Of a stretch of 64,000 bases of DNA, positions 35,641-47,534 are shown piece by piece. The DNA is taken from positions 91,911,474-91,975,473 of the forward strand of contig CM068838.1 of assembly GCA_028554795.2 (NCBI GenBank), read 5' to 3'. The translations under genes were made by a program, and so were the position numbers. The number at the start of each line of letters is the position of its first letter. Position 1 is the first letter of the stretch. Below the pieces are notes generated by a model. It had not been told where the DNA came from. It ran no database searches and was given only the letters and a program-made list of their open reading frames with translations. The DNA is from Sinohyriopsis cumingii. Its lineage: Eukaryota; Mollusca; Bivalvia; Unionida; Unionidae.

Positions 35641-38600
35641 TGATCTTCGGAACACTATGTCGGGCTCCTTTAACATTGCTGCCAGTACTCAGCAACATTC
35701 CTCCTCCATATCTGCATCGCCACAAAAGTGTTGGCTATAGTGCCAGTGAGAAACATCCACTGTACATAGACATCACCTCACATCCACTGATCTGCATGAC
35801 TTCAAGACACCCAATCTGGTTAGGTTTGTTGCCAGTGGATGTGACAGCTATTTCAGCATGGAGTGTCTAGTGGTCTTCAACAGATGTTGTAGACAACTCC
35901 CTCATAGCTGAGCCATCTGTGTGCCCTACTGGCTTCAACCTTCCGCATCATCTACAGACCATGCCAAACTGCTTTCAGACAGGATAGGGTCATTGTGCAG
36001 TCAATCTTGTCTGATGGGGCCAGGCCACTGACTCTTCCCATAGCTGTGGAGCTCTGCAGACCATGTCACACACTGTGAACAACATTGTGAACAACTGTCC
36101 ACTGACAAAGTTCCCCAAAGGAATACATGCTCTCTACCTTGCTGATGATGATGTGTTAAATGGCTGAGCATGCACTGCACACAATAATAATAATAAATGT
36201 AGGTGCACTACTTTCAGCAGAGTTACCAAATTGGACATTTTGTTTTCCTTTAGGCTCATCTCCATCTTGGGGTTGGAGATGAATGTGGGATAAGTCATAT
36301 TTAGGCAAACACATTGCCCACTATTACTCAGGTTAAATTTGAAATGAGGTAAATTCATTACACACTCACAGTATGATGTCAATAATGTAACTGAATTTCA
36401 AGCAAAGATTATGGCCCCTTTTTCTTTAACTTAAAAATTAAAATTCCTTCATGTTACTGGATTGATGTCCACTTCTTCTGATGACTGTCTTCTCTTTTGT
36501 GTGTAAATTATCTAACTATTTGTGTGTACAAAAATAAAAAATAAGTCAAATGTCGCATGTTACTGTTGTATTATCATTACATATTACAGCAAGCATAAAA
36601 CATTTGGTGCATACACAAATTATAAATACATGTATATGAAATATTAAATGTTGACATTTGTCATCAGTAGCAAAAGCAATGACAAAGGATCTTCCATTTC
36701 AATAAATAATAAATATCTTGAAAATTTAAGCATGTGAGCAAAGCATTTTAATAATACTGTGATAATACTGGTGCAGACAAACTTAATAAGGTAAATATTT
36801 TGGACAAACTTTAACATCGGAATGCTGATATATAATCCAAACATTAGGTGCATAGATACGGCATTAATCAGAAGAGCATCTATACAAAGCGGTAAAAAAG
36901 CCTAATACTAGACCCAAATCTGCCATTGTATAATATTCTAGTTTATCATGGCCTATGTTGTTTATAATTCATGTGATCTCAACAAACAGTGTCGACCCTG
37001 GGCTAGAGATTATAAAGCTCGAAGCTTGACTTTGAACTATCATCCAATCAGAAAAAAGCTTTCAAAAGTATCATTATTTGTGATTGGCTTAAACAAACTT
37101 TCAAGCATGAGAGGTCTATACTGTCCAGTCCTTATCTGATAGTATATTTTCAGATGGCAAATCTGTTTCTATACTTTTTGCATTCAGATATGAATTGTAC
37201 ATGGATATGATAAAAAATAATCAACTTCTAAGTGCACATTAGCTGTAATAATGTACTATTTATGCCTTATTTTCATAAAATTTTTGTAAAATATCACAGA
37301 TCTAGAAATAATATTATATCTCTGAATTAAGCATTTATTCTTAACATCGATATGAACTCTAATACAGACAAAACTTTATAAAATATCTGCATGTAAATCA
37401 ACTTGACTGAAGCATCCTACATGAAGGACATGTAGTTCCAATTTCTATATTAATGATTTTTCTGTTGTTTTTCGTAAAGTTTTCTTTTAAAATAAGCAAT
37501 TTGTTTTCATTGATGACCCCTTAGGAAACTTTTAAAATCTAATACATTTTTAAGATTTAATATATAAAAATAATAACTTCTAAACAATATAAAGCTAGTT
37601 CAGAACCCCCACCCAAAATAATGAGCCAATTGAAATCGGTATTTTATGATCCTACAGGATGTGCAATTAATGAATACAGCACACAACCAAATAATAAATA
37701 CTTTTTTCATGGATCAACAACCCAGTTATTGTAAAGCATATGGGCACAGCATTGTAATCGTTTTGTCGTGGTCGTAACTTTTAATATATTTGAACAGTTA
37801 ATGCTGACAGTGACATAAACATATCCAAATGAATGTAAAGTTTCTTTACAAAAAAAAAACATGCACAATGCATAATGATGGTTACAGATTGATAAACAAA
37901 GATAGACAATACTAGTAATGCTCCATGGAGTGTAAATGATCAATAGTAACTAAGAAAAAACAACATATAAAGAATATACTTAGTGTAAAAGTTACTATTA
38001 TAAGTCCTAAAAAAAATAACAAGTAACTATCGATAACAAGAAAGTAATACTGATCGTTCCTGACAAGTTTAAAACCTGCCTAGACACTACATTTGCTAAA
38101 CAGAAATCCTGTACACAGCAGCATTGTAACATGTTGAGTTGCCTCCCTTTAATTAAAAATATAATTCCATGAACCATTCAAAAGTACAAAAATTTCTTGC
38201 ATGTGCAGCAATTTTATAACATATACAATTTCAATACCTTAAAATCTTCATAGTGCTTTCCCTAAGAGATATGACCTAGATTTATTAAAGGTGAACAAGT
38301 TTTAAAAATAACACTCATTTTTAGGCATCTAATTTAAAATTCTGCATTTTTCATCTTGACTTTTTCTCTCACCACTTACAAAAATTGATTTACAAAATGC
38401 AGTGCCACCCACCTATCCAACAGATATAGAAATACTTTCTTCCACAGTTAATTACTGTATTTTAATACTGTTAAGCATGTGCTAACTTCACAAAACAGCT
38501 AATTACTGTATTTTAATTTAGTTAATCATGTGCCAACTTTACAAAACATAAGTTTACAGCATTACAAATATAAGGTGCAGTGCATAAATTGATACCTGTA

Positions 38601-38849
38601 TTAGGTACTACTACATGTATATTTCAAATATTCATTAGTTTAGTTAATTATTGATTATTTGCACCCTATTTATCTGGACTTTATACATATCTGGAACAAA
38701 GAAATGTTGTCTTAAGCTGCAATTTATTCTTTACTATTATTTATCTAGACCAAATAAATTCCTCTCAGGATGTACAAATAATCAGTGTTTGATTGTACTG
38801 TATCAACAAGCCAAGTTAAGGTTTAAGATTATAGTTTGTACATTATGGC

Positions 38850-39245
38850 TATGACACGCATGAATGGAATTAAATGAATGGGTTATAATTCAAACATTGT
38901 AGTTTGAAGACCACTGAATGGAATTCAATGAATGCATTATAATTCTTACATTAAGGTCATAAACACCATTCAGCGAAGTTAAACTGATAGTTTAGAGTTC
39001 TTACGTTAAGATTATAATTACCATCAATGGGGTCAGATTTACTAGTTACAATTATTACATTATGGTTACAAAACCTCACACACACCACCCAGTGGAGCTA
39101 AATGATTGGTTTATAATTCTTATATTATGGTAATAAAATCCCAAAATAGATTTAAACTAATGGTCTGCGATAATTACATCATGGTTATTACACCCCTCAG
39201 TAAAGTTAAATGACTGGATTACAATTCTTGCATTTCTGAACTACT
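38850..39245. repeat. About 55-bp degenerate minisatellite
   Basis: About seven diverged units sharing ATTATGGTTATAA-, CACCATTCAGTG(G/A)A and GTTAAATGAATGG(G/T)TTATAATTC. Confidence 0.7.
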
Positions 39246-39890
39246 GGCCATGATGGCAGAAATAAATTTCTCAATTCAAGTATTTATATCTTTCCATTTT
39301 CAACCCCACACCTGTTCCCCACTTCAATACAGTTTCCATTTTTTTAAATCGTCCTGGATTAATCTGATGTATGCATGATTTTAGAATTAATTCAGATTTA
39401 TGACCTTTTTAAGATACCAAAAATAATGACAACCCAAAAATTGCTACTGAAATCATTGACCTTAGTTGGAAACTTAGTTTCTTAAGAGGAGAAAAAAGTA
39501 AATGCATAAAGTACAAACTTTTTTCATATACTTGAAGAATTTACACTGAGCATTATTGAAATGTTAATATTTCAAATTATCATATGTAATGAATAGGTTC
39601 TGTATTTCAACTTCGTATACTACATACCCTGTTTTGAGCTCCATTCAATTAATGGGGGATAAAAAAAATCTTCATCTCAATAATATAAATCTTTAGCTGA
39701 AAACAAAGCAATTATTACTCATTTAATAGGCTCTTTTATAGCTTTCTGAAGCTTTATTTTATACTTATAGTTTTCCAGTAATAACCTACTTCATAAAACA
39801 AACTGCCATACAAATGAACATGTGCATATATACAAACTGAAATCTAATTTTTCGAACCAAAATTCAACACAAGATCAATTTCTTGTTTTG

Positions 39891-40090
39891 GGGACTGACC
39901 ATTTAATTTGGGGCGGGGGTACCTGCATTCAAGATAGTTTTTCTTCAAGTAATCAGATGGAAAAAATTGGTTCTTTTTTCTACAAAGCAGAGAAAGAGTA
40001 TTTTTTATTTCAAGCCAAATAGGGACTGGAAATATCTTTTAAAAACTCTGAGGCTTCCCCCACTCCATCAAAATTAAATGACTGGTCCCT
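39891..40090. mobile_element. MITE-like element in CFAP107 3' flank
   Basis: About 200 bp with imperfect terminal inverted repeats. The left end reads GGGACTGACCATTTAATTT followed by a G-rich run. The right end, reverse-complemented, reads AGGGACCAGTCATTTAATTT followed by a G-rich run. No transposase is present and no clear target duplication is visible. A related, more decayed sequence occurs at about 51729-51910. It begins 28 bp beyond the CFAP107 stop. Confidence 0.6.
40004..40009 (-). terminator. Candidate CFAP107 poly(A) signal
   Basis: AATAAA on the minus strand (TTTATT on +), 109 bases past the CFAP107 stop. It falls inside the inverted-repeat element at 39891-40090. It is the first canonical signal I see after the stop. 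Its use is inferred. Confidence 0.45.
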
Positions 40091-40117
40091 GATAAATACT
40101 AAAATTCAGGTTCTTGT

Positions 40118-40392
40118 TCATACAGCTACTTGAGCCAAACTGGGCATTTTTTCTGGCGCTTTTATTATTGGCATATTTCTGAAATGCAAGTCCTTGTTCA
40201 CTTTGTTTACAGGATGTAATGAGGTGGAGACATCTTTCGGAATTGCGTGCCGTTCTGTAGTCATGGCCTCATTTGGATGTCCATAGAAGCTGGTTTGGTA
40301 TGTAGACAAGTAATCTCCCCTTGTCTCATCTGCTATCTGTTTGGCCCAGCGTGACTTCAGTTTCTGTAGCAATCCAAAGTTGGTTGGCTGTC
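40118..40392 (-). CDS. CFAP107: CFAP107 exon 3 (stop)
   Basis: Terminal exon of 275 bp on the minus strand. The acceptor TTTGCATTGCTTTTCAG is followed by GA, completing Gly132, then 90 codons and TGA at 40120-40118. QPTNFGLLQKLK (133-144) matches the vertebrate PTNYGL.EQLK block directly after PEKSD.PL. It is followed by TYQTSFYGHP and an ERHAIP motif that correspond to TYTSSY..P and REHAVP. The full protein is 222 residues against about 194 in human; the extra length is mostly a C-terminal tail. Intron 2 (40393-59509) is 19.1 kb and full of repeats. A candidate poly(A) signal lies about 110 bp past the stop. Confidence 0.9.
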
Positions 40393-41193
40393 CTGAAAAG
40401 CAATGCAAATTAACTTAAATAATGTAACCACAGCTTATGTATGTATAATTACAACTTTTTACCAAGCTTTTGTAACAACCATTTGGATTGGTTAAAATCA
40501 CATTATGTAATGTTGAAAATGAGAAGCTACTAAGTCATAAAACCTAAATGAATTATATTAACTATGGGTTTTCCTGGTTTCTATATTTAGCCAGTTAGCT
40601 GCATAAGGGTATGTGTGCATCTTTGTAAATTTAAACCTCACAGATCACAAACTTTAAATGAAAATGGGATATCTAATTTTCATAAAATTATGCAAATTAA
40701 ATGAAGGATGATTAATGATCCTATAGCATACAGCTAACAATTCCTCTAAATATTTTGTTTCAAGATCTCCAAACTAATGCATTAATGTGAAAAGCTTCTA
40801 GATTTCCATGTCAATGTAGTTGACTTGTGCATTCATCAGGGCTAAGTCCTTATCAGCCAGGAGCTGGGTGATTTACATGGATACTTTTACTTTACACCTG
40901 ACTTCTTTAAAAAAACAAAATGTATCCCCCGGGAAGGTGGGGGTGTCCCCTGAACCTCTTGCTTACTTTAGCAACTCATCCTCCAACTTCAAATCTAATG
41001 GAAGGCCCCTGATTCATGCACTCTTCTGGTGTGCTTTGACTGTAACCAACCATCAGAATTTAATTATGTTGCCTGGTATTATATTTAAAAATTGAAAATT
41101 GATTTACATCTTTACAAATTCCATAAAATATAAAGTTCTTGAATACTTTTTATGAACACTTGTGATTACAATCACATAATTCTAATCCAAGTA

Positions 41194-41381
41194 CAGTAAA
41201 ACCTGTCTTGAGAGACTACTGCTATGAAAGATGACCTGTCTTGAAATCTAATACATTTCTAAGATTCTCCTTGTACAGACTGATTGGTTATAATATATTA
41301 TGACCTGTCTTGAGAGACCTCTTGTCTGGAGAGAGCATTATTTTTGGCAGAAGGAGTGGTCTTCCAAGACAGGTTCTCCTG
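41194..41381. mobile_element. 188-bp MITE with CAGTAAAACCTG ends
   Basis: The left end CAGTAAAACCTGTCTTGAGA and the reverse-complemented right end CAGGAGAACCTGTCTTGGAA form imperfect inverted repeats of about 23 bp. An internal GACCTGTCTTGA motif is repeated twice more. There is no coding capacity. Ends of this type occur in pogo/Tigger-like non-autonomous elements, which is an inference. It lies in CFAP107 intron 2. Confidence 0.55.
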
Positions 41382-41628
41382 GAATAACAGATCTACTTTA
41401 ATCCATCTTTTTAAAATAAAGCAAATATTTCCTCATTTTCCCAATGTCACAATTTTATTGTTCAATACATCTTGCACTTTTTTCTGCTATAATACAATTA
41501 CTATCATCAAATCATAAAACCTATAGATTACTGTAATATAACACCAAGAAATGGCACACAATACTATAAAATTTCAACTTCACTATGATATTACAACCAG
41601 CAATTTCATACAGTGCTATAAAAACCAA

Positions 41629-41643
41629 AGGTCACTGTGACCT
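41629..41643. promoter_or_regulatory. Perfect ERE-type palindrome
   Basis: AGGTCACTGTGACCT is a 3-spaced inverted repeat of AGGTCA, identical in its arms to a consensus estrogen response element. It lies in CFAP107 intron 2 within repeat-like sequence. Function is not shown. Confidence 0.4.
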
Positions 41644-41814
41644 AAAAACCTATACATGTAGTGCCATAAAATTATAAGTCACTGCAATGTCATTAAAATT
41701 ATGACACTGTTACATCAAAGTAATTACATGATATGCAGAATCTCAAACTCATATTCATTATGTAATAAAAATGTAAAATTTAACTGTACTCATGGAATAA
41801 CACTGTACCTACAT

Positions 41815-41910
41815 GTCTGTCTGTCTGTCTGTCTGTATGTATGTATGTATGTATGTATCATGTATGTATCTATGTATGTATATATGTATGCTGATGCATG
41901 CAGGCAGGCA
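41815..41910. repeat. Compound tetranucleotide microsatellite
   Basis: CTGT repeats, then ATGT repeats with interruptions, then GCAG repeats. Confidence 0.95.
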
Positions 41911-42199
41911 GGCAGGTCAGTCGGTACGTAGATAGATATGTAGGTATTGGTTAAAAATCATGCCAAATTCCCAGGGGTGACCAACTATTCCATCCAAATA
42001 TAAATCTCCACACAATGTGACAAAATGAACAAGGTAATGATGCTGCAGAAACTTCCAAATGGCATACAAAAGAAAAAGGTAAATTCTTTAAAATTAAAGA
42101 TCTTTTTATAAAAATCACCATCTTTAAAAAACTCCAAAACCTTATCAGATGAACACCATGGGATGCATCCCAAAAGGTTACCTTCACTATCATCTGTTA

Positions 42200-42650
42200 A
42201 TATTCATTTGGGCACATCAGGCCTATTTTATTTACATCCCCAAGCCCACAGACAATCACATCAGGTTTATTTTATATCCCCATGCCCAGAGAGGATCACA
42301 TCAAGCCTATTTTACATTCACATGCCCACATAAGATCATAGCAGGGCTATTTTACATTCCCAAGCCCACAGAGGATCACATCAGGCCTATTTCATACTAC
42401 CCAAACCAACAAGGGAATCATATCACATCAGGCCTATTTTACATTCCCAAACCAAGAAGGGGAATATATCAAATCAGGCCTATTTTACATTCCCAATCCA
42501 ACAAGGGGATTATATCACATTAGGCCAATTTCATATACCTAAGCCCACAGAGGATCACATCAGGCTTTCTTTATATCCCCAAGTCCCCTGAGGATCACAT
42601 CAGACCTACTTTATATCCCCAATCAAACAGGGAGATTATATCACAAAAGT
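42200..42650. repeat. About 40-bp degenerate minisatellite
   Basis: About ten units of CCCACAGAGGATCACATCAG followed by GCCTATTTTACATTCCCAAG. Confidence 0.85.
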
Positions 42651-42686
42651 CAGCTGGTGGCATGATAAACATGTATATCCTTTTTT

Positions 42687-43334
42687 GGTGGTGCTCTACA
42701 GTTTCGTATTTTGCATAGGGTTTTAAAGAAAAAGAATTTCCCTGACTTTCCTCACTGGTTATACTGGCTATTTAAAAAAGACCTGGTATATCTTAGTTAT
42801 AGTTGAAAGAACATGAAATTCCCTTTATTTTGGTGTATGATTGATGGATGTAATATGGGTTATAGAGTATACAGCTTGGCCTTACTCCAGATGTGCACCT
42901 TTCAAAAAAGCACTAGCTCCACTTGGTCATTTTCACTTCCTGAACTTTAGAGGTAAATTGTATAAAAAAAGAGCTGATAACTTTTTTTTCATTTTATATA
43001 TTTGGTAATTCATTCATTGCACTTTTAAAAGCTGGTATTGTCTAGTCTGGCAATATTCATTTTCCCTATTTTAATAGCTGCTAAGGATAGTGCATTTTAG
43101 ACAAATTCAGGTTGATTTTTGGAGCACAAGGGAGCAGTCATTTTAGTTAGCAGTGTGCTTAGATCATGTACAATTTCCAAAAGTACAATATCCAAAGAAA
43201 TATCATCCACATTACATTAATGTAGCATAGAGGTATGCCAACATTATATCCATTGTGCATGTTTTAAATGCAAACAACTTAACCTTACATATGTCACTCT
43301 CTCAAAAGTACATAAATAACTGGTGAGCTCCCCC
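42687..43334. mobile_element. Inverted-repeat DNA element, copy 2 (empty SINE site)
   Basis: This copy is colinear with 9085-10002 over its whole length (648 bp), with scattered differences. Its termini have decayed to GGTGGTGCT and AGCTCCCCC. The site CCAAAAGTACAA at 43177-43188 is single and uninterrupted, where copy 1 has it duplicated around an SINE. It lies in CFAP107 intron 2. Confidence 0.75.
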
Positions 43335-43544
43335 AATGTAAATACCTAAAAAAACCACAGCAAATTTATTAGAAATATGGTTGAAATACTCAGAGTAACA
43401 CATACCATCAAGTAATCTGTACTGTATGTGCTTGTGTGTACATTACAAGGGGGTGTTAACAGCATATTGCACACAGATGTGTCATTGTGCAATACACCCC
43501 AAATCTCAGTGATTGCATCTTTATTCTAACAGTAATTTCAATCA

Positions 43545-45210
43545 AACAGAGCAGACACTGATCATCATCATGCTATGACAGAGCAGGTTCTATCAGTGTA
43601 GACATTGATCATCATTATACAAGAATGGATCAGTTTCTATCAGTGTAGACACTGATCATCATTATACAAGAATGGATCAGTTTCTATCAGCATAGACACT
43701 GATCATCATTATACAAAACCTGACCCGTTTCTAATCAGCATAGACATTGATCATCGTTATACAAGAATGGATCAGTTTCTATCAGCATAGACATTGATCA
43801 TCGTTATACAAGAATGGATCAGTTTCTATCAGCACAGACACTGATCATCATTATACAAAACCTGATCCGTTTCTATCAGTACAGACATCAATCATCATTA
43901 TACAAAATCTGATCAGTTTCTATCAGCACAGACATTGATTATCATTATATACAAAACCTGATCAGTTTCTATCAACATAGACACAGACTTTGATTATACA
44001 AGAACAGATCAGGTTTTTCACCATGCACACATGTCTTTATTTTGCTAGAACAAATCCGGTTCTATCAACATGGTCATAGTTTATCACTGTACCAGGTCAG
44101 ATCAGGTTCTAACATAGACACTGATCTCGAGCATACCATGACAGATCAGATTCTATTGATATACACATGCCTTCATTCTGCATGCTAGAAAAAAAGTCAG
44201 GGTCTGTCAGTATAGGCAGAGATCATCACTACACCAGGTCAGATCAGGTTATATTGAGTCATAGATTCATCACTATACCAGATCAGATCAGGTTATATTG
44301 AGTCATAGATTCATCACTATACTAGGTCAGATCGCGTTATATTAAGCCATAGATTCATCACTATATCAAGCCAGATCAGGTTATATTGAGTCATAGATTC
44401 ATCACTATACCAGGTCAGATCAGGTTATATTGAGTTATAGATTCATCATTATACCAGGTCAGATCAGGTTATACTGAGTCATAGATTCATCACTACACCA
44501 GGTCAGATCAGGTTAGGGGTCCCGAGTGGCCGAGTGGTCTAAAGCGCTCTCCGTTACGGATCACTGCCATCTCACCTCTGTCTGCGGCGGTTCGAGTCTA
44601 GGATTCAGCCAATGTGGGTATGTGAGAAAGCTTGCCAGTAGCTTCTCGTGGGTCGGTGGTTCTTTCCGGGGTTTTCCCGGGTTCTTCCTCCACCATTAAT
44701 ACTGGCCACCATGTATAGCCTATCGTGTGCTGAAAAATGGCGTTAAGCCCCAAAACAACAACAACAACAACAGATCAGGTTATATTGAGTCATAATTCAT
44801 CTCTATACCAGGTCAGATCAGGTCATATTGAGTCATAGATTCATCACTATACCAGGTCAGATCAGGTTATATTGAGTCATAGATTCATCACTATACCAAG
44901 TCAGATCAAGTTCTGTGTACACACATATCTTCATTATGCTACAGCAGATTCAGTTCTATCAACACAGACACGTACCTTCATCAGGACAAGGAAAATGCAT
45001 GTTCTATCAGCACTGACAGATCTTCATTATGAAAGAACAGATCAGGTTTTTTCAACAGGTACACATCTTTATTATGCTATAATAGATAAGATTCTATCAA
45101 CATAAACATTGCTCATCATTATACCTGATCCGATCAGGTTCTATCAATGCAGATCATCATTATGCTGGGACAGATCTGACCAAGATCATCATTATGCTGG
45201 GACAGATCAA
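43545..45210. repeat. 47-bp and 44-bp related minisatellites
   Basis: The left part (43560-44000) has 47-bp units (AAGAATGGATCAGTTTCTAT...). The right part (44220-44900) has 44-bp units (GATCAGGTTATATTGAGTCA...). Both share GATCA and TCATCA-TATACCA text, and intermediate diverged units lie between and after them. Interrupted by SINE copy 2. Confidence 0.88.
44516..44770 (+). mobile_element. tRNA-derived SINE, family 1, copy 2
   Basis: Full-length copy of 255 bp, very similar to the one at 9591, with both promoter boxes and a CAACAACAACAA tail. Flanked by the perfect 12-bp duplication CAGATCAGGTTA (44504-44515 and 44771-44782). It is inserted inside a unit of the 44-bp minisatellite, which continues on the other side. 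Confidence 0.9.
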
Positions 45211-45584
45211 GTTGTATATTGCAGTGGTTTATGCATTGCACAGATGAATAAGGTATTAAAATGGTAGAAAAAATTTCTTTATGACAGCATTACAGTTCTC
45301 CCTAACTGTAAATCTGCTACAGTATTTCTTAACAACGGATTGCCTTATATGCGAGGTTGCCTGACATGGAGGTATGCAAGATAATATTAAAGTGAAATAA
45401 TTACATGGAATCTTTAGCCATACATACCTTATAAAAGTAACTACCTTATAGTGAGGGAGTAATGTATTTTCATTGCAAAAAATTATGTCTGAGTTGACAT
45501 AAATGACTGCATGAATGCAGAAAATATACATTCATTACTGATCATAGCTCTGAAATAGGAATAATGATTATGCCGTTCATTCAA

Positions 45585-46450
45585 ATCATAATGGTCTAAC
45601 ATCAAAAACCATATAATTAATGATAACATTCTAACATTGAAACCACATGATTAATGATAACATTCTAACATTGAAACCACATGATTAATGATAACATTCT
45701 AACATTGAAACCACATGATTAATGATAACATTCTAACATTGAAACCACATGATTAATGATAACATTCTAACATTACAACCATATGATTAATGATAACATT
45801 CTAACATTGAAACCTTATGAATAATGACAATGTTCTATCACTGAAACCATATGAATAATGATAATGTTCTTAGACATTCAAACCATATGAATAATGATAA
45901 TGTTCTTAGACATTCAAACCATATGAATAATGATAATGTTCTAACATTACAACCATATGAATAATGATAATGTTCTAACATTGAAACCTTATGAATAATT
46001 ATAATGTTCTAACATTGAAACCTTATGAATAATGACAATGTTCAATCATTGAAACCATATGAATAATGATAATGTTCTTAGACATTCAAACCATATGAAT
46101 AATGATAATGTTCTAACATTACAACCATATGAATAATGATAATGTTCTAACATTGAAACCTTATGAATGATTATAATGTTCTAACATTTAAACCACACGT
46201 ATACTGTTCATTAGAAATACATGTATGGCTACAATGTTTAAACATTTAAACCACATAATTATTACAGGAGAAAGCAAAACTACAATGTTCTAACATTTAA
46301 ACCACTTGTATAATGTTTATTGGAGGAGATATGGCTACAATGTTCGAACATTTAAACCACATGCACGAATGTTTGCTGAATGATATTATAAACCGTAGCT
46401 ATAATGTTCTAACATTTAAACCATATGCATAGTGTTAATTTGTGGATGTA
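45585..46450. repeat. About 34-bp minisatellite
   Basis: About 25 units of CATTCTAACATTGAAACCAC followed by ATGATTAATGATAA. The first five are near-identical, then come ATGAATAATGATAATG variants, then long degenerate units. Confidence 0.9.
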
Positions 46451-46573
46451 TGGCTGAAATGTGTATGCAAAAACAACTGAGTACATTTCTCAACAAAAGA
46501 AAAAGATCTGAACGAGACAAATTCTGGTCTTTGCATTTTCATCTATTAATAAAAGAATCCAATATGAGGATTT

Positions 46574-46747
46574 GTCTGTGTGGGTTCGAGTATATGATTC
46601 ATCCAATGTGAGTATGTGATAAAACTTGACAGTAGCTTCTCGTGGGTCAATGTTTCTTCCCGGGGTTTTCCTCCACCATTAATACTGGCCGCCGTGCATA
46701 GCCTATCATGTGCTGAAAAATGGCATTAAACCCCACAACAACAACAG
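46574..46747 (+). mobile_element. tRNA-derived SINE, family 1, 5'-truncated copy 3
   Basis: Truncated copy of 174 bp. It begins just before the B box (GGGTTCGAG), so the A box is missing, and it has an internal deletion in the CCGGGTT core. The flanking 15-bp duplication is imperfect (46559-46573 against 46748-46762, two mismatches: T/C and G/A). Truncation with target duplication indicates incomplete reverse transcription. Confidence 0.85.
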
Positions 46748-47186
46748 CCAACATAAGGATTTATCATTATTCACATAAAAACATATTCTGACCCAATTCC
46801 AATCTACACTGTCTTAGTCCCTGTGGCTGAACATATATTCCAGTAACTCCACTTCTATTTGTATCAGCTTCATGGGTTAGTATATATTCTGGCCAAGTTC
46901 CAAACCATATTTGCATGAACTTCATGGGTGAACATACATTTACAACCTTGCAGTTGTGTATGCTGATTGTAATCTCATATATGTATATCTTTCTGGCATA
47001 TGTATGGTTTGATATGACCAACACATCATACAATATTTAAATTAATCAATTATCAATAATCAATGGACAATTTTAATCATGATTTAATCTTAACTGTACA
47101 GTTTACAATCGATAACCTGAGAAGGGTTCATTTTATGCCATATCCACCTGTATAACAGATGCCTATCCAGGGACAGCACTAAGAAA

Positions 47187-47214
47187 TGTGTGTGTGTGTG
47201 TGTGTGTGTGTGTG
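47187..47214. repeat. (TG)n microsatellite
   Basis: About 14 TG repeats directly next to the 3' end of SINE family 2 copy 2. Confidence 0.95.
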
Positions 47215-47215
47215 T

Positions 47216-47440
47216 CTATTACAGAGTGATGTCTAGCACTGAGGCACCATGCCACAAACATGTAGCATCATGTCCAACCCAGTCAAATTATCCTGACACC
47301 AGGCAATAAAGTCCTAACACTAACTTCTTAATGCTGAGAACTAAGTGAGGCAGCTGCAAGTACCATTTTTATAAATCTTTGGTGTGACTTGCATGGGGTT
47401 TCATTGAACCCACAACCTCCTGCATCCATGGTAAATGGCC
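47216..47440 (-). mobile_element. tRNA-derived SINE, family 2, copy 2
   Basis: Same body and orientation as 11625-11867 (ATTTATAAAAATGGTAC, CAGTGCTAGACATCACT), with a decayed tRNA-like head (GTGGGTTCAATGAAACCCC). Its 3' end abuts the (TG)n run at 47187-47214, so the microsatellite probably grew from the SINE tail. Confidence 0.65.
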
Positions 47441-47534
47441 ACAAAAACAGTGTGACAGGCAGCAGTGTAATTGTACTTCATGTCATTGCGACATTTTCTA
47501 CTTTTATTCTATGTTCTAGTCTTTACATCTCAAT

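Larger units (their letters stand above)
32690..36197 (+). mobile_element. Decayed non-LTR retrotransposon (LINE)
   Basis: A LINE remnant on the + strand with several frameshifts and stops. It shows an endonuclease part (from about 32860), a reverse-transcriptase part (about 34080-35200), a C-terminal region interrupted by a tandem expansion (35151-35640) and continuing to about 35870, and a 3' end with an AAT-type microsatellite tail at about 36183-36197. Clade is uncertain; it could be Jockey- or CR1-like. The 5' boundary is approximate. No flanking duplication was found. Confidence 0.8.
36200..40117. other. Intergenic stretch between LINE and CFAP107
   Basis: AT-rich with no supported gene. 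It contains the degenerate array at 38850-39245 and the MITE at 39891-40090. Confidence 0.5.

Noticed and set aside
42149-42523. 124-codon frame with repeated YIPKPT text
   Set aside because: Product of the degenerate 40-bp minisatellite.
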